Shown here one piece after another: positions 20,739-33,300 of a stretch of 64,000 bases of DNA. The notes under the pieces are model-generated. The model was not told the origin of the DNA. It worked only from the letters and a program-made list of their open reading frames with translations, and made no database searches. Source of the stretch: Ectocarpus siliculosus (lineage: Eukaryota > Sar > Phaeophyceae > Ectocarpales > Ectocarpaceae); NCBI GenBank assembly GCA_000310025.1, contig FN649728.1, forward strand, positions 3,949,897 to 4,013,896, written 5' to 3'. Every line of letters begins with the position of its first letter. Position 1 is the first letter of the stretch. The translations under genes and the position numbers were made by a program.

Positions 20739-21234
20739 GAGGCAGATTATACTATAATGCAACCAAGGCAATCTCACAAAATGGTCCTCATTCCTCTACA
20801 CTCACTCTTCGTGCTTGCGCGGAGCCTCATGCTGCAAGGCGGTGCCCTCGTCGACTCCTGAACCGTCGCCGAAGTTGTGTCCGCAGCGGCAAACAAACTC
20901 CATGCCATCCGCTCGCTCTCGGCAGACGCGGTTTAGCCAAGCCGTCTTGTCGAAGGGGGTTGTTGACAGGAATCACCCCCCACGGAGACTGTGCTCATCG
21001 TGACCACTCTCCCCAAGCTCTCGCTCTCCCTCGCTCCTCTGCTACGGACAGTACCGCGGCTGCGGGCTGCGGTACTCTGGAGCAGGGGCTACGTGGATTG
21101 TAATAATACCCCCTTGCATGAAATGTGCCCACTTTATATATAGGATTTACTATAGACTTGTTTATATAGGAAATTGTATGGCGTTTTGGGGGGGGGATGG
21201 GACCTTTGTAACGCCCCCCCCCCCCCCCCCGAAG
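19780..21234. other. Non-coding stretch with (TGC)n run
   Basis: A TGC/GCT run lies at about 20692-20739. A C run at 21213-21230 precedes the gap. No gene was recognised. Confidence 0.5.
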
Positions 21235-21619
21235 NNNNNNNNNNNNNNNNNNNNNNNNNNNNNNNNNNNNNNNNNNNNNNNNNNNNNNNNNNNNNNNNNN
21301 NNNNNNNNNNNNNNNNNNNNNNNNNNNNNNNNNNNNNNNNNNNNNNNNNNNNNNNNNNNNNNNNNNNNNNNNNNNNNNNNNNNNNNNNNNNNNNNNNNNN
21401 NNNNNNNNNNNNNNNNNNNNNNNNNNNNNNNNNNNNNNNNNNNNNNNNNNNNNNNNNNNNNNNNNNNNNNNNNNNNNNNNNNNNNNNNNNNNNNNNNNNN
21501 NNNNNNNNNNNNNNNNNNNNNNNNNNNNNNNNNNNNNNNNNNNNNNNNNNNNNNNNNNNNNNNNNNNNNNNNNNNNNNNNNNNNNNNNNNNNNNNNNNNN
21601 NNNNNNNNNNNNNNNNNNN
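21235..21619. other. Assembly gap (385 N)
   Basis: Unknown bases. Both flanks carry C-rich homopolymers (21213-21230 and 21620-21628). Any frame drawn across it is meaningless. Confidence 1.
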
Positions 21620-22429
21620 CCCCCCCCCGGAGGGCCCAAAAAAAACGTTTTGGGGGTTAGGTGTCGGAAAAAAGAAAAAATGTGCGTCCTTGCGCGGTGT
21701 GGCGTCTTTACGCTGGTGCCAAGTCTTCCGACGGCAAGAAGTTCAAGCACGTCACCGTATACGGATAACGCGCAGCACGTAGAACTAGCAAGATCTCGCA
21801 GACGAAGACGTGCTGAAATCTTAACGGAACGTCGATGTCGCAATGCAAACAGTAACACACCACACGAGTCAGACCCTGAATGAATGAACTCGATATGATA
21901 CGTGTAGAAATGTGTAGTGTCGAGGTGCCCTGTACCCAAGGGTCGTGTCTGCAGGCGGTTAAGCCTATGCGCAGTTCCAGAAAGTAGTCTGTGTGATGTG
22001 CAGACTGAAGTCCGTGTAGACCGAAGTCTGTTGAGACAGTGACCGAAGTCGATGTTGTTTCTAGATGCCGCTTTTGGGACTTGTACTTTCTTTCTTCTTC
22101 AGCGTACATGCAGAGGTGAGATGTTGAGGGATAGTTGGGAGTGAACCCGGTGGGGCTCACAACACCTCGTGATCTCGCTACAATTACAATCCTCTGCTCA
22201 ACCATCAATTCATTCGTGAGCTCCTCGCTAGAACTCGTCACACATGTTACGTTTTACCAAATGTCACATATATATCACACCGCATGTGCGTATCATTGCA
22301 TACAGCAATTGTACAGCTGCATCTATTCTACTACACACATCCTACAGCAGTAATGCGCTGTATTTCAACAATACGTCAACATTTTAGCCAAATGAGGAAT
22401 CGTGCACCAAGGTTACCGGCACCGAGTCT

Positions 22430-23345
22430 AGACAACCATCGCGGTGATGCTAATTACCAAATCCGCCTTGGAGTGCAAGACATTGACTCGCAATCATTCG
22501 ACTTCCCCTCGGAACATTTCGAGCTAAAACACACGGATTTGGATGATCCACAAAATATCACATGTTCTCACTGCAATCAATGCTCAACTTTGAAAAGAAG
22601 ACAAAATATGAAATTGTTGTGACAAAGAAAAGTCGTGTATCCATCCTCTCAAATCTATCCCCCACCATCTTATGGCGCTGTTTGAAACTACACTAGATTC
22701 GTTTCTGCTCAAAGAAGGTACAACGGGCTTTTCGGATTTGCTGCATTAGGCGCAGGGGTATTCAAAAAAAGACATGGTGAACCGCCAGCAGCCCCTTCAA
22801 TGCTCACCTTGCATGGACGGACGTGCTTACCACCGCATATAATATATATTCGACCTCCAACAACAATATGAGAACTATTCCGTGTCGAACAGCTTGAGGT
22901 TTTACATATACGACTCTGAATTCACACAGAACACTTCATCCCTTAAATTAGACGCAAACGTCGCGACAACTTTACGAACGCATGTGCACAATACCATTCC
23001 GTGGGCATTGCAATACCGATCTGCTGTAGATTGCTTTATTACCTAACGCCCACCACGCTGAATCCGCGGACCCTGCGTACATTGAGTTCGCTGAAGTAAG
23101 CCGAACAAACGACGGACCCGTTGTAGGTGAAAAAGTTTCAGCACCGGAAATTGCAGCTTTAGTCTTCACATCAGGTCAGGAAAACAGCGGATCACGTGCT
23201 GTAGTAACTTATCCACGTTACAGTCCGGACGACAAGCCTAGGTTCCTGCCCCTGTGGAGTGCAGCGCACGAAACTCTTCAGTTTCCGATGCTAATTCTCC
23301 ACGGCTACGTTCTTACTGGCGCAAGAGTAGAGAGGCGACCGTAGC
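22430..23345 (+). pseudogene. Decayed Helitron N-terminal (Helitron_like_N) coding region
   Basis: Successive fragments in different frames match the order of the Helitron N-terminal domain. These are a Cys/His part (ITCSHCNQCSTLKRRQ, near 22560), RRYNGLFGFAALGAG near 22715, SMLTLHGRTCLPP near 22800, RFYIYDSEF near 22900, then IEFAEVSRTNDGPVV to ETLQFPMLILHGYVLTGA near 23075-23320. Stops and frame changes separate them (for example near 22868 and 23045). I saw no HUH rolling-circle motif and no helicase domain, so only the front part of an old copy remains. Family recognition is from pattern memory and should be tested by a profile search. Confidence 0.65.
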
Positions 23346-23830
23346 TTACATCTCTTTTTCGTCCGCACCGGGCGAAGCTAGACAAAACTTCACGTACACG
23401 CGACTCTTTTGGCTTCATGTTACACCGGGAGCGGCACATTTCTCAAATACAACGCGAACATCGTCACACCATTCATTCGATCACCCTGCGGTTTCATGCC
23501 CTTGGTATGTTATGCACAGCCTTCACACCTACCTTCCGTTTAAGCCTACTACTGAGGACGAGGGCGCGTCTGCGCCCGAAGTCCGGAGCCCTTGTACTAC
23601 TATTATTACTATGCGATGCAAACGTCCGTTCGAGTGTCGTGCGCCTGCCACATGTCCACCAACAGGTACATGCAGAGCTCCCGCTCTCTCTGTAGTTGTT
23701 GCCGCGCAAAGGCTCTCCTCGGGGATCTTCCGCATCGTATATACTATAGTATATACTGCGGTACTGCTGTACATAGAAGTCGTGATGGGAGTGTCGAGGT
23801 ACTTGTGTTGTCACGGCAGCCTCCTGCCGT

Positions 23831-24290
23831 TGCGATTGCCATCGTTGCTTAAGCGCTTGTGCCTTCAATCCTTCTTAGCCGGCCTTCAAATTTCTTCCTG
23901 ATAAGCCTCCGTGTTAACTTCTCCGCGAATGAGTCATATGCAGTTATGACCTGCGCTTTGACTTTCACGATGGGTATTTTACCTCCCCGTCTTGCATTGG
24001 TGAGTACCTGCGCTACAAGGAAGGATTGCATTAAAGTACGACTTTTTTCCCCTGGTTTTTCCTTCCCCTATCCTTCTTTGCGTACCACATGTGTGTCATT
24101 AGTCGTCGTCGGCCTCCTCGATACTTGTGGATTACTGAAATTGTGGGAATCTCTTCATTCCGAGAGAGCCATATGTAGGCATCCGGCCTGGTCATTTTTT
24201 GTATGCGTTTTTCTTCTTGTGAAGTTTTGACGTTGCGTTTGCCATCGTCGCTTAAGTGTTTGTGTCTTCAAACCTTCTTAGCCGTGCAAA
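23831..24290 (+). repeat. Pair of 54-bp direct repeats
   Basis: A segment at 23831-23884 (TTGCGATTGCCATCGTTGC onward) recurs at 24234-24287 with several substitutions, about 400 bp apart. Between them nothing coding was recognised. They may be traces of a local duplication or of a deleted element. Confidence 0.6.
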
Positions 24291-24769
24291 TGGCACGGGA
24301 GAACATTCTCTCATCATTGCCTCCTGACGTGGTCGCCGATAGAGGCGTGTGGTTGAGGTTTCATCACCGACATGTGGGTGTGTGTTAAATGTAGTGGGTA
24401 TGGTTGCCTCTCTCGCTCGTGTGTAGGCAGAAGGTATGGCTACCTCTCCCATGTGTAAGCAGCGCGAACCACAAGTAACGACAGAGTTTATCATTTCATG
24501 CATGCTACATCATTTGTAATTGGCACGGGAGGAATGAGAGGTTGTTCTAGCTTGTAAGGAACTTTTGACGGTGTGTGTATGGGTAGGGGGAGTACTCCCT
24601 GTGTCCGTGTTGTTCCCAGATGTTGTCGCATCACTTGGCAGCATGTGTCATGGACAGGTAGACGTGGAAGGGCAGCGACAGGTGAAGACAGCAGCAGTAT
24701 GTTGTGCATCGTGGCATGTTGCGCTTGTACATATAACGCAGTCCATCTTCGATTATTTTGTAAGTGGAC

Positions 24770-24850
24770 CACTGGGATTCGAACCCGTGCGTGGAACTTG
24801 GGTAAGAACGGTCTGACCATCAGACCATCGAGTCAACGTTTTTGACTGGT
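24770..24850 (-). repeat. tRNA-like sequence, possible SINE head
   Basis: The minus strand has a T-arm/B-box core GGGTTCGAATCCC (24774-24786) and, about 45 bases upstream, a D-arm-like CTCGATGGTCTGATGGTCAG. The acceptor stem does not pair and the T stem has mismatches, so it is not a convincing tRNA gene. A tRNA pseudogene or tRNA-derived SINE is more likely. Confidence 0.4.
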
Positions 24851-25196
24851 CAGATGGTCTTATTTTATCAAATAATGTACACCTCGATTTTTCGGGATTT
24901 CGATTGCCGATAGACAAGACTACGGAGTGACATGTCCCTTTCACCCCCGACGGGACCGCGCGCTCGTCGAGTGCCGAAACTCTTCACCGCTTCCTTGCCT
25001 CTCCCAACACCGTTCCATCTTCCCGCCCCTACAAAAACTCTCTCCTTCTTCTTCTTCCCTTCCTCCCGGACACTCACCACCATCCGTCCTGGATGTTGGC
25101 CCCCAGCCTCATTGGGGGGCGGGGGGCCAATCGTTCGTTAACTGAACAACGCAAAAAAATATCAAACAAAAAGATGCAGTTGTACATACTTCAGAT

Positions 25197-26835
25197 TCAG
25201 TCGGTCCGCTGGCGCTTCTTCGTCTTTCTCTGGGTGCCACCTTTCTTCCGTTCAAGACGCTTGACCTCCATGAACTCTTGCACGTCCGTCAGGATGTCAG
25301 CGCCCTTCTCGCAGGAGCAGGTGGTGCAGAAGAAAAATTCATTTTGTCCCACTGACATCATGTCGTGAAGCTTAACGTCGTTGGAGGCAGGCTCTGTGCA
25401 ACCGGCGCAGACGTTATTGGTGTCGTTGGGGAGAGGCTTCCCGACGCACTCGGCCCCGTCCCCGTCGATATACACGATCTGCAAGAGTAGCGAAGAAAAC
25501 AGATCAACCTCGGTGTGGTTGGATACGCTTTCCCCTCAGCCAGAAAGGCCAACAATATATCGAACATACAAGCACGCACTATTACTACGATAGCCGAAAC
25601 ATGTCACGAAATCCACACACATGCGTGCATGAGTTCACTTGCACGACCAGTTCACCTATATACAGCGCAACGGGCAAAAACACACCTGCCTAGGGTTCTC
25701 CGTTCCAGTTCTTCTTCCCAGGATGGTCCATCATGCGGTACTATGCTCTCCGAAACATGTCACGAAATATACACCACATACAAGTTGGCCTACAGCTAAA
25801 AAAGGAAAACACACCTTGGGTTCTCCGTTCCAGTTCTTCTTGCCAATAGGATCCATCATGCGGTGGTACTGAACGCTGTACCCGATGGGCATGCGGCAAA
25901 AGAAGCAATTGAAAGAACGATTTTCTTGCTCTCGTCCTGCTCGTCCGGCTCCTCCATGCTAAGGGACACGTGCGCGTCACACGCGAGGCACCTGTCGACG
26001 CACAACAAGCAAGAAGGGTTCATGTTGGCATCATGATCCACAAAGAGGAGAGCGCTGCATACTTAGCAGACAATAAAGCGGCACGCACTCTCGCGCGTAA
26101 TCAACAGCCACAGGATCACAGGATCATCATGTGGCTGTCAAGAGACGAGAGACACTTTCAACCCACCCAGCAGAAACGATCACACAGCTTAGCAAGTAAA
26201 GCACAAACAAGCCCGCGCAGAAAGGTTGGCAGCGTTGAAGAAGTAAGGCGCTCCTGTACGCTGCTGCCGTGACGATGACCATCGTTGCCAACGCGCCGCC
26301 AGCGTTGCCAACACAGAAACAAGGAAGACGGAAACTTCAGCACACTCACTTTTTTCCCAGGGAACAAAGTTCCCGGCCCGAACTCGGTGGATTTGTAGTT
26401 CAAGCAGGCCTTCTTCGCGGCTTCTTCCGGGGTAAGCTTCGGTAGCTCCTTGGGGGAATTCTCGTGTTGTCTACCATAATTCCCCAAGCCTTTGACGTGT
26501 CGGTGGGCATTGTACAAGACAAGACTGATGTGCTGAGAAATGAGAGGATGTGGTGTTTTTGTGTTGACAATGATCGGGGTGCGAGTAAAACGTGCGGGGC
26601 CCAGTCGTTCATGAACATGGCAAGTCACACCCCTTCCACCAAAAACTAATAATGTAATGATGGGTGGGCGGGTGGCTGGGGGACCCCAAAAAACAAAGCA
26701 TGAAAAACGAAAAAGAACAAGACAACAAGTGAGCCAGGCGCGACAGGCTTGGGGGAGGAGGCTAAAGAAGCATAGAAAACCCAACCTGTTCGTCGCTCGC
26801 TCTGGGCCGTTGGAAGATGTCACCTTGCACTCCAT
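25197..26835 (-). CDS. Small cysteine-rich protein, four to five exons, unrecognised
   Basis: The model reads down the minus strand. A short first exon (26835-26824, MECK) and exon 2 (26532-26350, ending FGPGTLFPGKK) have matching phase. A cysteine-rich exon near 26060-25915 contains CLLCVDRCLACD; its borders are unresolved. Exon 25868-25815 (YHRMMDPIGKKNWNGEPK) and the last exon 25478-25197 follow in phase. The last exon begins IVYIDGDGAEC, has CAGC and FFFCTTCSC pairs, and ends in a basic tail (KKRQRTD). The CxxC pairs suggest zinc binding. I do not know the family. The phase between exon 2 and the cysteine exon does not resolve cleanly, so a border or a base may be wrong. Confidence 0.5.
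25595..25868 (-). repeat. Tandem duplication of an exon with flanking intron
   Basis: A block holding the YHRMMDPIGKKNWNGEPK exon (25815-25868) is repeated just downstream. The second copy, about 25690-25736, reads YRMMDHPGKKNWNGEP and then a stop. The flanking CCGAAACATGTCACGAAAT also occurs twice (about 25587 and 25750). The second copy looks like a dead decoy exon. Confidence 0.75.
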
Positions 26836-26966
26836 GGCCAGTAATAGGTAGGGCCCAAGTCCATCGCTTGACATAAACAGGTAGAGCAAATCGCCTCACA
26901 TGCAGCAGCCAGGTGCGCGGGTAGGCTCTTACTGAGCAAGAAGCTAAACCACCTGCGATTGACGTA

Positions 26967-28398
26967 CAGTCGACCCCGCTTTAAGGACGCTCGTAGTAAA
27001 GAAACCCCCCGCTTAAAGGACGACTTTTTTCCAGAACCGAGGGGGCCGACAGACAGTACAAATAAAGGGGTATATACAGTTTCTATTCTGCGAACCCCCC
27101 TTTTTTCACCTGTGGAGTGCTATGTTTGGTTCATCAAACGCGCAACGATATAGAGCGCGGTCTGCTGCTGCTGCTGTTGGTACACATGAAGAGATTCCTA
27201 CCGCCTACCGGAGGTTCCTCTGATACAAGCACCGGCAAGAAAACATGTGGGGAACCAACGTGCAAGCACAAGTCTCTGCTGATCACAGCAATCAGGGCAG
27301 GCAACAATGTTGGACGTCACCGAGATCCTCTCTCTGAGAAGTGGATGGAGTAGGCTCTCTGCCCAGATGGTCATCAGGTGCTGGCTGAAGGCTGCCATCC
27401 TTCCCAGGAAGCACTGCAATCTGCTCAAGAGCATGGACACGCGACTTGACCGAGAGAACAAGGACGAGCAGGGTGTCATCGACGACCTTTGCGACTTGGT
27501 CAAAAATATGTCGATGCCGACCAGCGTTGCCGATCTGCGAACTCTAGGTCCATGCCGCGAGTGTTGATGGAAAACTTGTGTGTCGAGAAGGGTGCAGGGC
27601 TCTCTGAGCAGGACCTCCGACAGGCATTTCAGACGTGGCTTACTGTAGAGGACGACCCCAACGTGAAGGAAGATGAGGTCGCGTTGGAACTGCAGGAAGT
27701 AGAGAAGGACATAGCTGGCTTACAAATTGACGATGACGTATCGAGTGACGAGGAGGACGGCGACAGTAGGCCGGAGTCGTGTATTACCTCGTCCCTCTCA
27801 GAGGCCGAGGTCCACTCTCTCTCGTTTCGAGGAGCTTCGCTCGTACCTGTATGCGAATGGAACGGGGGGCGAGTACAGCGAGACGCAGCATCTATCTTCT
27901 TTCGAAGACCGTGCATTCGTTCACTCATGAGACTCAGGTTAAGCGTAGATAGAGCGAAGCCGAGGGGAGAGGTGCAGGGAACTCTTCGCGATATGTGGAG
28001 GGAAAAGCCGTCAGGGTAGCTTGCTCTGTTTGAAACTTATAATTTGAAGTGTCTCTCACTACATCTTTGTTGGCAGTACACTTCAGGCGGCGCCAGCATG
28101 CAACAATATAGTGTACCACAATACTGCTGTGTACTGCTGCACGTACGTGCTCGGTTTTCACACCATCTCAATACAAAAAATATACTAATAATTTTGTTGA
28201 GATGGATCGACGAACAATAAGGTGCTGAAATTTCGTACTGCCCTTCCCTATCAATAGCCGAGTCGTTTAAGCTACAGCATGCCTCGATCGGCCCCGGGGT
28301 TGGCGAGTTATCGTCCCCGGAAAATTAAGGACAAAACCCGCTTTAAGGACGCTTTTTTCGAAGAAAAACCATGTGCATCCTTAAAGCGGGGTCGACTG
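26967..28398 (+). mobile_element. pogo/Tigger-like DNA transposon, internally deleted
   Basis: Terminal inverted repeats CAGTCGACCCCGCTTTAAGG at 26967 and its complement ending at 28398 are flanked by TA on both sides (26965-26966 and 28399-28400), the target duplication of the Tc1/mariner superfamily. Further copies of CCGCTTTAAGGACG lie just inside both ends (26998-27025 and 28340-28352). The interior keeps only the 3' part of a transposase. The total of 1.43 kb is shorter than a full element, and the DNA-binding and catalytic regions are missing. Confidence 0.85.
27307..28019 (+). pseudogene. C-terminal remnant of a pogo/Tigger-like transposase
   Basis: The first frame (27307-27567) has DVTEILSLRSGWSRLSAQ then MVIRCWLKAAIL, the tryptophan-centred helix (W...I..CW.KA) that follows the DDE_1 domain in Tigger/jerky-like proteins. 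After a frame change near 27540-27565 the second frame continues with an acidic tail (VEEDDPN-like, then DDDVSSDEEDGDSRPES). The catalytic Asp residues are not present. The frame change and truncation make it non-functional. The family call rests on this C-terminal pattern plus the TIRs. Confidence 0.65.
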
Positions 28399-29324
28399 TA
28401 GTTCGATGTTGTTGGGACCCCACCAACCGGCGAAAAGGCGAGGAGAGACAGGTACTGTAGGTAGACAACAAAGAAGAGAGCGGAGAGCAGACAAGGCATC
28501 CACTCTCGAAAAGACACCCACTCCCTCTCGTCCCTTTGGCCCACCGCAGGCTGTAAGACACGTGTAACGGACGGCGGTATCCGATGTGGGCTCAGCAACA
28601 CAACCAAAGAACAGTGCGGACTCTCATCTCCTGTGACGAAGTGACAACAAAAAAGAACATGATGACCACTGCTGTACACGGACGAACTACAGTAGTCAAG
28701 TCCGTCCGCGATAGATGTGCACCGCTGCACGAAGGTGGGAACTGTCCGTTGCCACACACCTCACTTTTGTAAATAAGAGAGTGCTGCCATCTACCTTATG
28801 GCTCAAGTTACGACTGACTACGCAGTGACTCCAAAAAGGCAACACGCTTATACGATGTATTCCACACCACATGCATATGCCGCTTATACTGTGCGATGCA
28901 TACCACCCATGCATATGCAGCAACAGAAAAAAAAGGCCTGCTGTTGTCTGTCTCTTCAACTGTTGTGCTGCTGCTGCAACAGGCGAAAGGTACGTGACGC
29001 GCATCGCCTACTACGCGAGCAACGCCTACGCGAGCAACGCGTGCAGCCCAAAGCGACAGAGACTGAAGCAATTCAGCAACAGCCGCATATATATTTTTTT
29101 TTTGTTCTTCACTTCAAATCAGCGCTCACAGCACTATAATAGTGCCGTTTATTCCAACCCGTGGTCACACAGAAGAGCCCCTCTCTACCCTCCCCTTCTG
29201 CGGTACTTTGCCTTCGATTTTTAATGCGAGAAGAGTTCAGCACTCTCTTCCCTCTGAACTAGCGCTATCCACTAGGCCAGGAGCGGAAGCGAGAGAAAAA
29301 CTCACTTTGCAAGAAAAGCTCGCT

Positions 29325-29400
29325 TACGCCGGGATTCGAACCCCTGACCTGACCTCTATTAGAAGGGTTCGAGGATCACCGGGGCGACCGGCTGGTCACT
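29325..29400 (-). repeat. Second tRNA-like sequence, possible SINE head
   Basis: The minus strand carries a B-box GGGTTCGAATCCC within 29331-29344 and a GC-rich D-arm-like segment upstream (GTGACCAGCCGGTCGC). The cloverleaf does not close. It shares only the B-box with the copy at 24770. Confidence 0.35.
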
Positions 29401-30333
29401 CACGAAGAAACTCACAATAAAAAAAAATCTGGCGCGCAGCACGCAGGACCCTCTTTCGCTGTTCAACCGGCCGTTCCCATGGCGACACAGACAAGGAACA
29501 GTCCAGGCCGAGTCGTGTCGGCCACAGCAGGTGGAAGCTGCTGAAACTCGGGGAGGGGTAATAGTTTGCGATTGCCTACCGAACCATACTTCGGGCGCCA
29601 CGAGATTTACACTGCTGTAGCTCGAGATCGGCATTTGAGACAGGGTCGGGCAAGGGGTGGGCTATGCGAATCAAATTTCCACCCACGGATATTGAAAGAT
29701 GAGACTGAAGGTAAAGATTCAGAATAAGTCGTGGTTGAAGCCTTCGTGCTTCCGAAGGTTACTTGAGGTGGTCAATATGTTGAAACAAGTGGTATTAGAC
29801 AAATTGGGACTCAAAAATGTCGGAATAAGGAAACAGATGTTGAGTTAAACCATCGTTCTGGAAAGTTCCTGATAGTCTCGCCGGAACCCACAACAAGGAG
29901 AAAAAACTTCCACAACAAGAGCGAGGGGGGGCCCGCTTTGTGGAAAGCTGTTCACAAACTTTCGGTTCGGCAAACTGTGCGATTTAACACACCATGCACC
30001 AAATAAACACACATTACAGCTCCGGCCCGGTGTGACGAGCAAAAATATTCACCGCAGTACTAGTTTTGCTTCGGATGTGACGAGAATTTTTTTTTACCGC
30101 AGTACATAAAGAACGCTCTAAATCACACACAGCACATATCTACGAAATGCCTTCGGGAAACATCGCAAGCCGCTGGGGCTATGAGCGGTGAGAACACCAT
30201 CGTACTTAAGGGGCCAACCCAAGATTGCACGGGGCAGAAAACATACAATCCTCCAGGCACGCAGAAAATAACACAACACAACACGAATCAGTTTTCAGTC
30301 CTGCACTGATGCTCAAGTAAATTTATTGCTCAT
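29401..30333. other. Non-coding stretch downstream of the acyltransferase gene
   Basis: No exon, RNA or repeat was recognised. It probably includes the 3' UTR of the gene ending at 30334. Confidence 0.4.
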
Positions 30334-33300
30334 CTATCCGAAAGCCTCACTGCCTCTTCGCCTTGGAGTAACCTCAGACATGTAGTCGTGATACCCCGGG
30401 TTCGTGTTGGCAACGAGAGCCGCCATCTCGCCCCTTGTCCCACCGGCAGCCCCTCCCTGCATCCCTGCTAATCTCGACGAAACCCCGTTTCTGTTGGACC
30501 CACCACTTCCTCCTCTACCCCCTCCTGCTGCTCTCATGGGCCCTCGCATCGGGCTGGGTGTGCGACCAACGTCGTCGACAAAAAAGTCTTCCTGCGCTCC
30601 AAATAGGTAAACACGGGGACGGGCGTGGGTGACAAAGGGGTGGAAACCGTGGTGACGACAGGGAGGAGACCCAGCACATTATGGGACAGAGAGAGATTAC
30701 AGGCGTGGAAAAACGCCCACACTTGCGGCGGCGGTCGGGTCGGGTCGGATCGGGGGGGGCTGACACGATGGGTTGTAGCTGGGAATACCGAAAGACTGGT
30801 CAAAGGTAAATTTCGAGGGCATCCCAACAGCCCACGCCAAACAGCAAAGCAGCCAGGCGTAGATGCAAGCAACCAAGCAGGACCACGCAACAGAGGTATG
30901 GTCAAGAAAAATCGCGAAGAAAGCAAGAGACGGGAGGAGAGGATATGCGCACTACCATCGTAGGCGGAAGGGTCGCACCTCTTCACGGCCATCGGCTTCG
31001 AGGAAGTCGTCGTCGGAGTCCTCCCGCTGCAGCACGTGCCGCTCGATGTTGCCCGGCGACTGCTCCGCGGCGAAGTACTCCGTGCTCACCTTGTGCACCC
31101 TGGTAATGGCCATGTGAACGAGGGTGTTCGTGCCAAGTTTACGAGGCACAAGAAAGCAGGTGCGAGAACAACGGTGCGCGTCAGATTGGGCGAACCCAAC
31201 GCAACACGCCGAAGGTACAGCTGTCGAAACGAAAAACACAAGCGAGGCAGCACACAAGTCGTGATCCGCTGCACCAAACTGTGCAACAGACCGAGGTTGG
31301 GGTGGACGTTGAACCAGCGAAATGTCCCCCAGTAGCAAAACCTTACCACACCCACATACCTCTCTCTTGGCTTGATGATGTTCTCCAAGCGCCGTCCCAG
31401 CTTGGTCAAAGGGCTCTCCACGATCAGCGCCATTATCAGGGCGCTGCTGAAAGTCACTCCCGACACGCACACATAGCTCATGAACAGGTCTAGCTTCGAG
31501 AAGTGAAACTGGAAATTTCAAGACAAAGAGAGGAAGGGACGGGAGGGTGAGTTGCAGAGATGAGCGGAGGGGCGTGCGGGGTATTTCGTGAAGTGTGCGT
31601 GCCCTCTTGGATAAATAAAGTAGAACTTCAAATGTATGCAAGCTGCCTCAGCATTCCTTCCACAGCCGAAAATCGCGGGAAAGCGTGGGGGAGAATATTG
31701 ACCCCCCCTTTAACCGACGTAACTGCACTCCCCTCAGCTGCGCAGGGGGTTATCAAACCGACGACAGCACTGCGCGGCCACGAAGAAACCGTGCTGCGCC
31801 GCTGAGCTTGAGACCAGTGGCACCAGAGCTCGACAGTCTTGTGGCGGTATACCGTAGGTTGCATAAGTTACCACACACACCCTGGGCAATTTTCAAAGCC
31901 CAATTACTACACGACGACGACGACGCACAAATCAATTACTTCTACAATGTTTTCGAAGAGCTGTAGACGACGCGGTTCCAACGCCTCCATTTTCGGCACC
32001 GTCACCATTTTTGTCGCGGAGCACTCGAGCTTTGACAATCGGTGCAGGCCGCGCAACATCTTATGCAGCCTGCGGTATCCACGTGGCACTATCTGCCCCC
32101 AAACCCCTGCACACGCGCAGCATCAGTCGAAAGTCCCGTAACACCCGCGTGGGACCAGAGAGAGCACACTCTCCCTGTTCCCCTTGGATTCGAGCAAGCA
32201 GGAGATCACATTTACCTTTGTCGTTGAGTTGAGAAACCAGAGGTTGATTACGAGCGGGTGCAGCAGGTAGGCGCCGAAGCTCAGCCGTGCGAGGGGCGCC
32301 CACGCCCTGTGCGCGAGCCACTGCTGCAAGAGCCCCCCCTGGCCATTGAAGCAGACGAAGCACAGGAGTATGAGAGCGAATCCCCACGCCGGTCTGGTGC
32401 CCGCGTTGTACAGCGCCAGCTGTGACGCAGTCCACCCGGAGCCGCAGGGGGACGACGCCGGGTCTTGGAAGATGGAGCAAGGAGCGTTCTGGTAGCCAGA
32501 GTAGCCGACAAAGGTCACGACGAAGAAGATAACCGCGGACGTTGAGAGCATGATGTAGCGCTGCCAGTCCGCCAGCTTGAACTGCGGCCATCGCATCTGC
32601 TTCTCGTGCCACAGCATGGCGAAGAGCATCCCCATCAGGTACGACACTATCCGGAAATAGGGCGCCGTGTAAGTCTCCTCGGAGTACTTCACTACCCACG
32701 AGCCGTCGAGGGTCAAGGCGGACCAACCCCTCACATACGTCCCGATGGCCATGGCCGCCGTAGAGGCGACGATGGCAAGGAACGTCGCCGCCACGCCCCA
32801 CCACTTTCGTCTCATGTAGAGGACGATGAACACGGGGCTCACCATGTAAAACTGCATGTCGTCGGCCAAGTACCAGGTTGGGTAGAAGCACGTGCCAGTC
32901 TCACCCTGGTGCCAAGGGACCAGGTTGTTGAGGTAAGTCACGTTGGACCACCAGAACTTGTCGCAAAGGCCGATGAAGAACTCCCAGCGGTACCAGAAAG
33001 GTCCTTCTCCCATAAACACGGCCAGCTTCCACCACAAGAGAAGGCTGAAGACGTAGGACGGGGTGATCCTCAGGAGGCGGTGCAGGTAGAAGAACGGAAG
33101 CCACGACGATACTCGCTGCACTTTTGCACCATTGCCGTCGAGCTTGAAGCGGCGAAGCATCGCGTACACCACCAGAAACCCAGAGACGAAGAAAAAAGTG
33201 TCCACGGAGAACCTCGCAGAAAAAAATACTTGGCCGACAACGGTAGCCAGGAGCCCCCTGGGAGGCATTACGGTCTCAGGGTTGATGTACCCGATAGAAG

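Noticed and set aside
20995-21939. Long frames spanning the N gap
   Set aside because: They contain unknown residues and join unrelated flanks.
24770-24850. Functional tRNA gene
   Set aside because: B-box and D-arm-like parts are present but the acceptor and T stems do not pair; kept only as a tRNA-like repeat.
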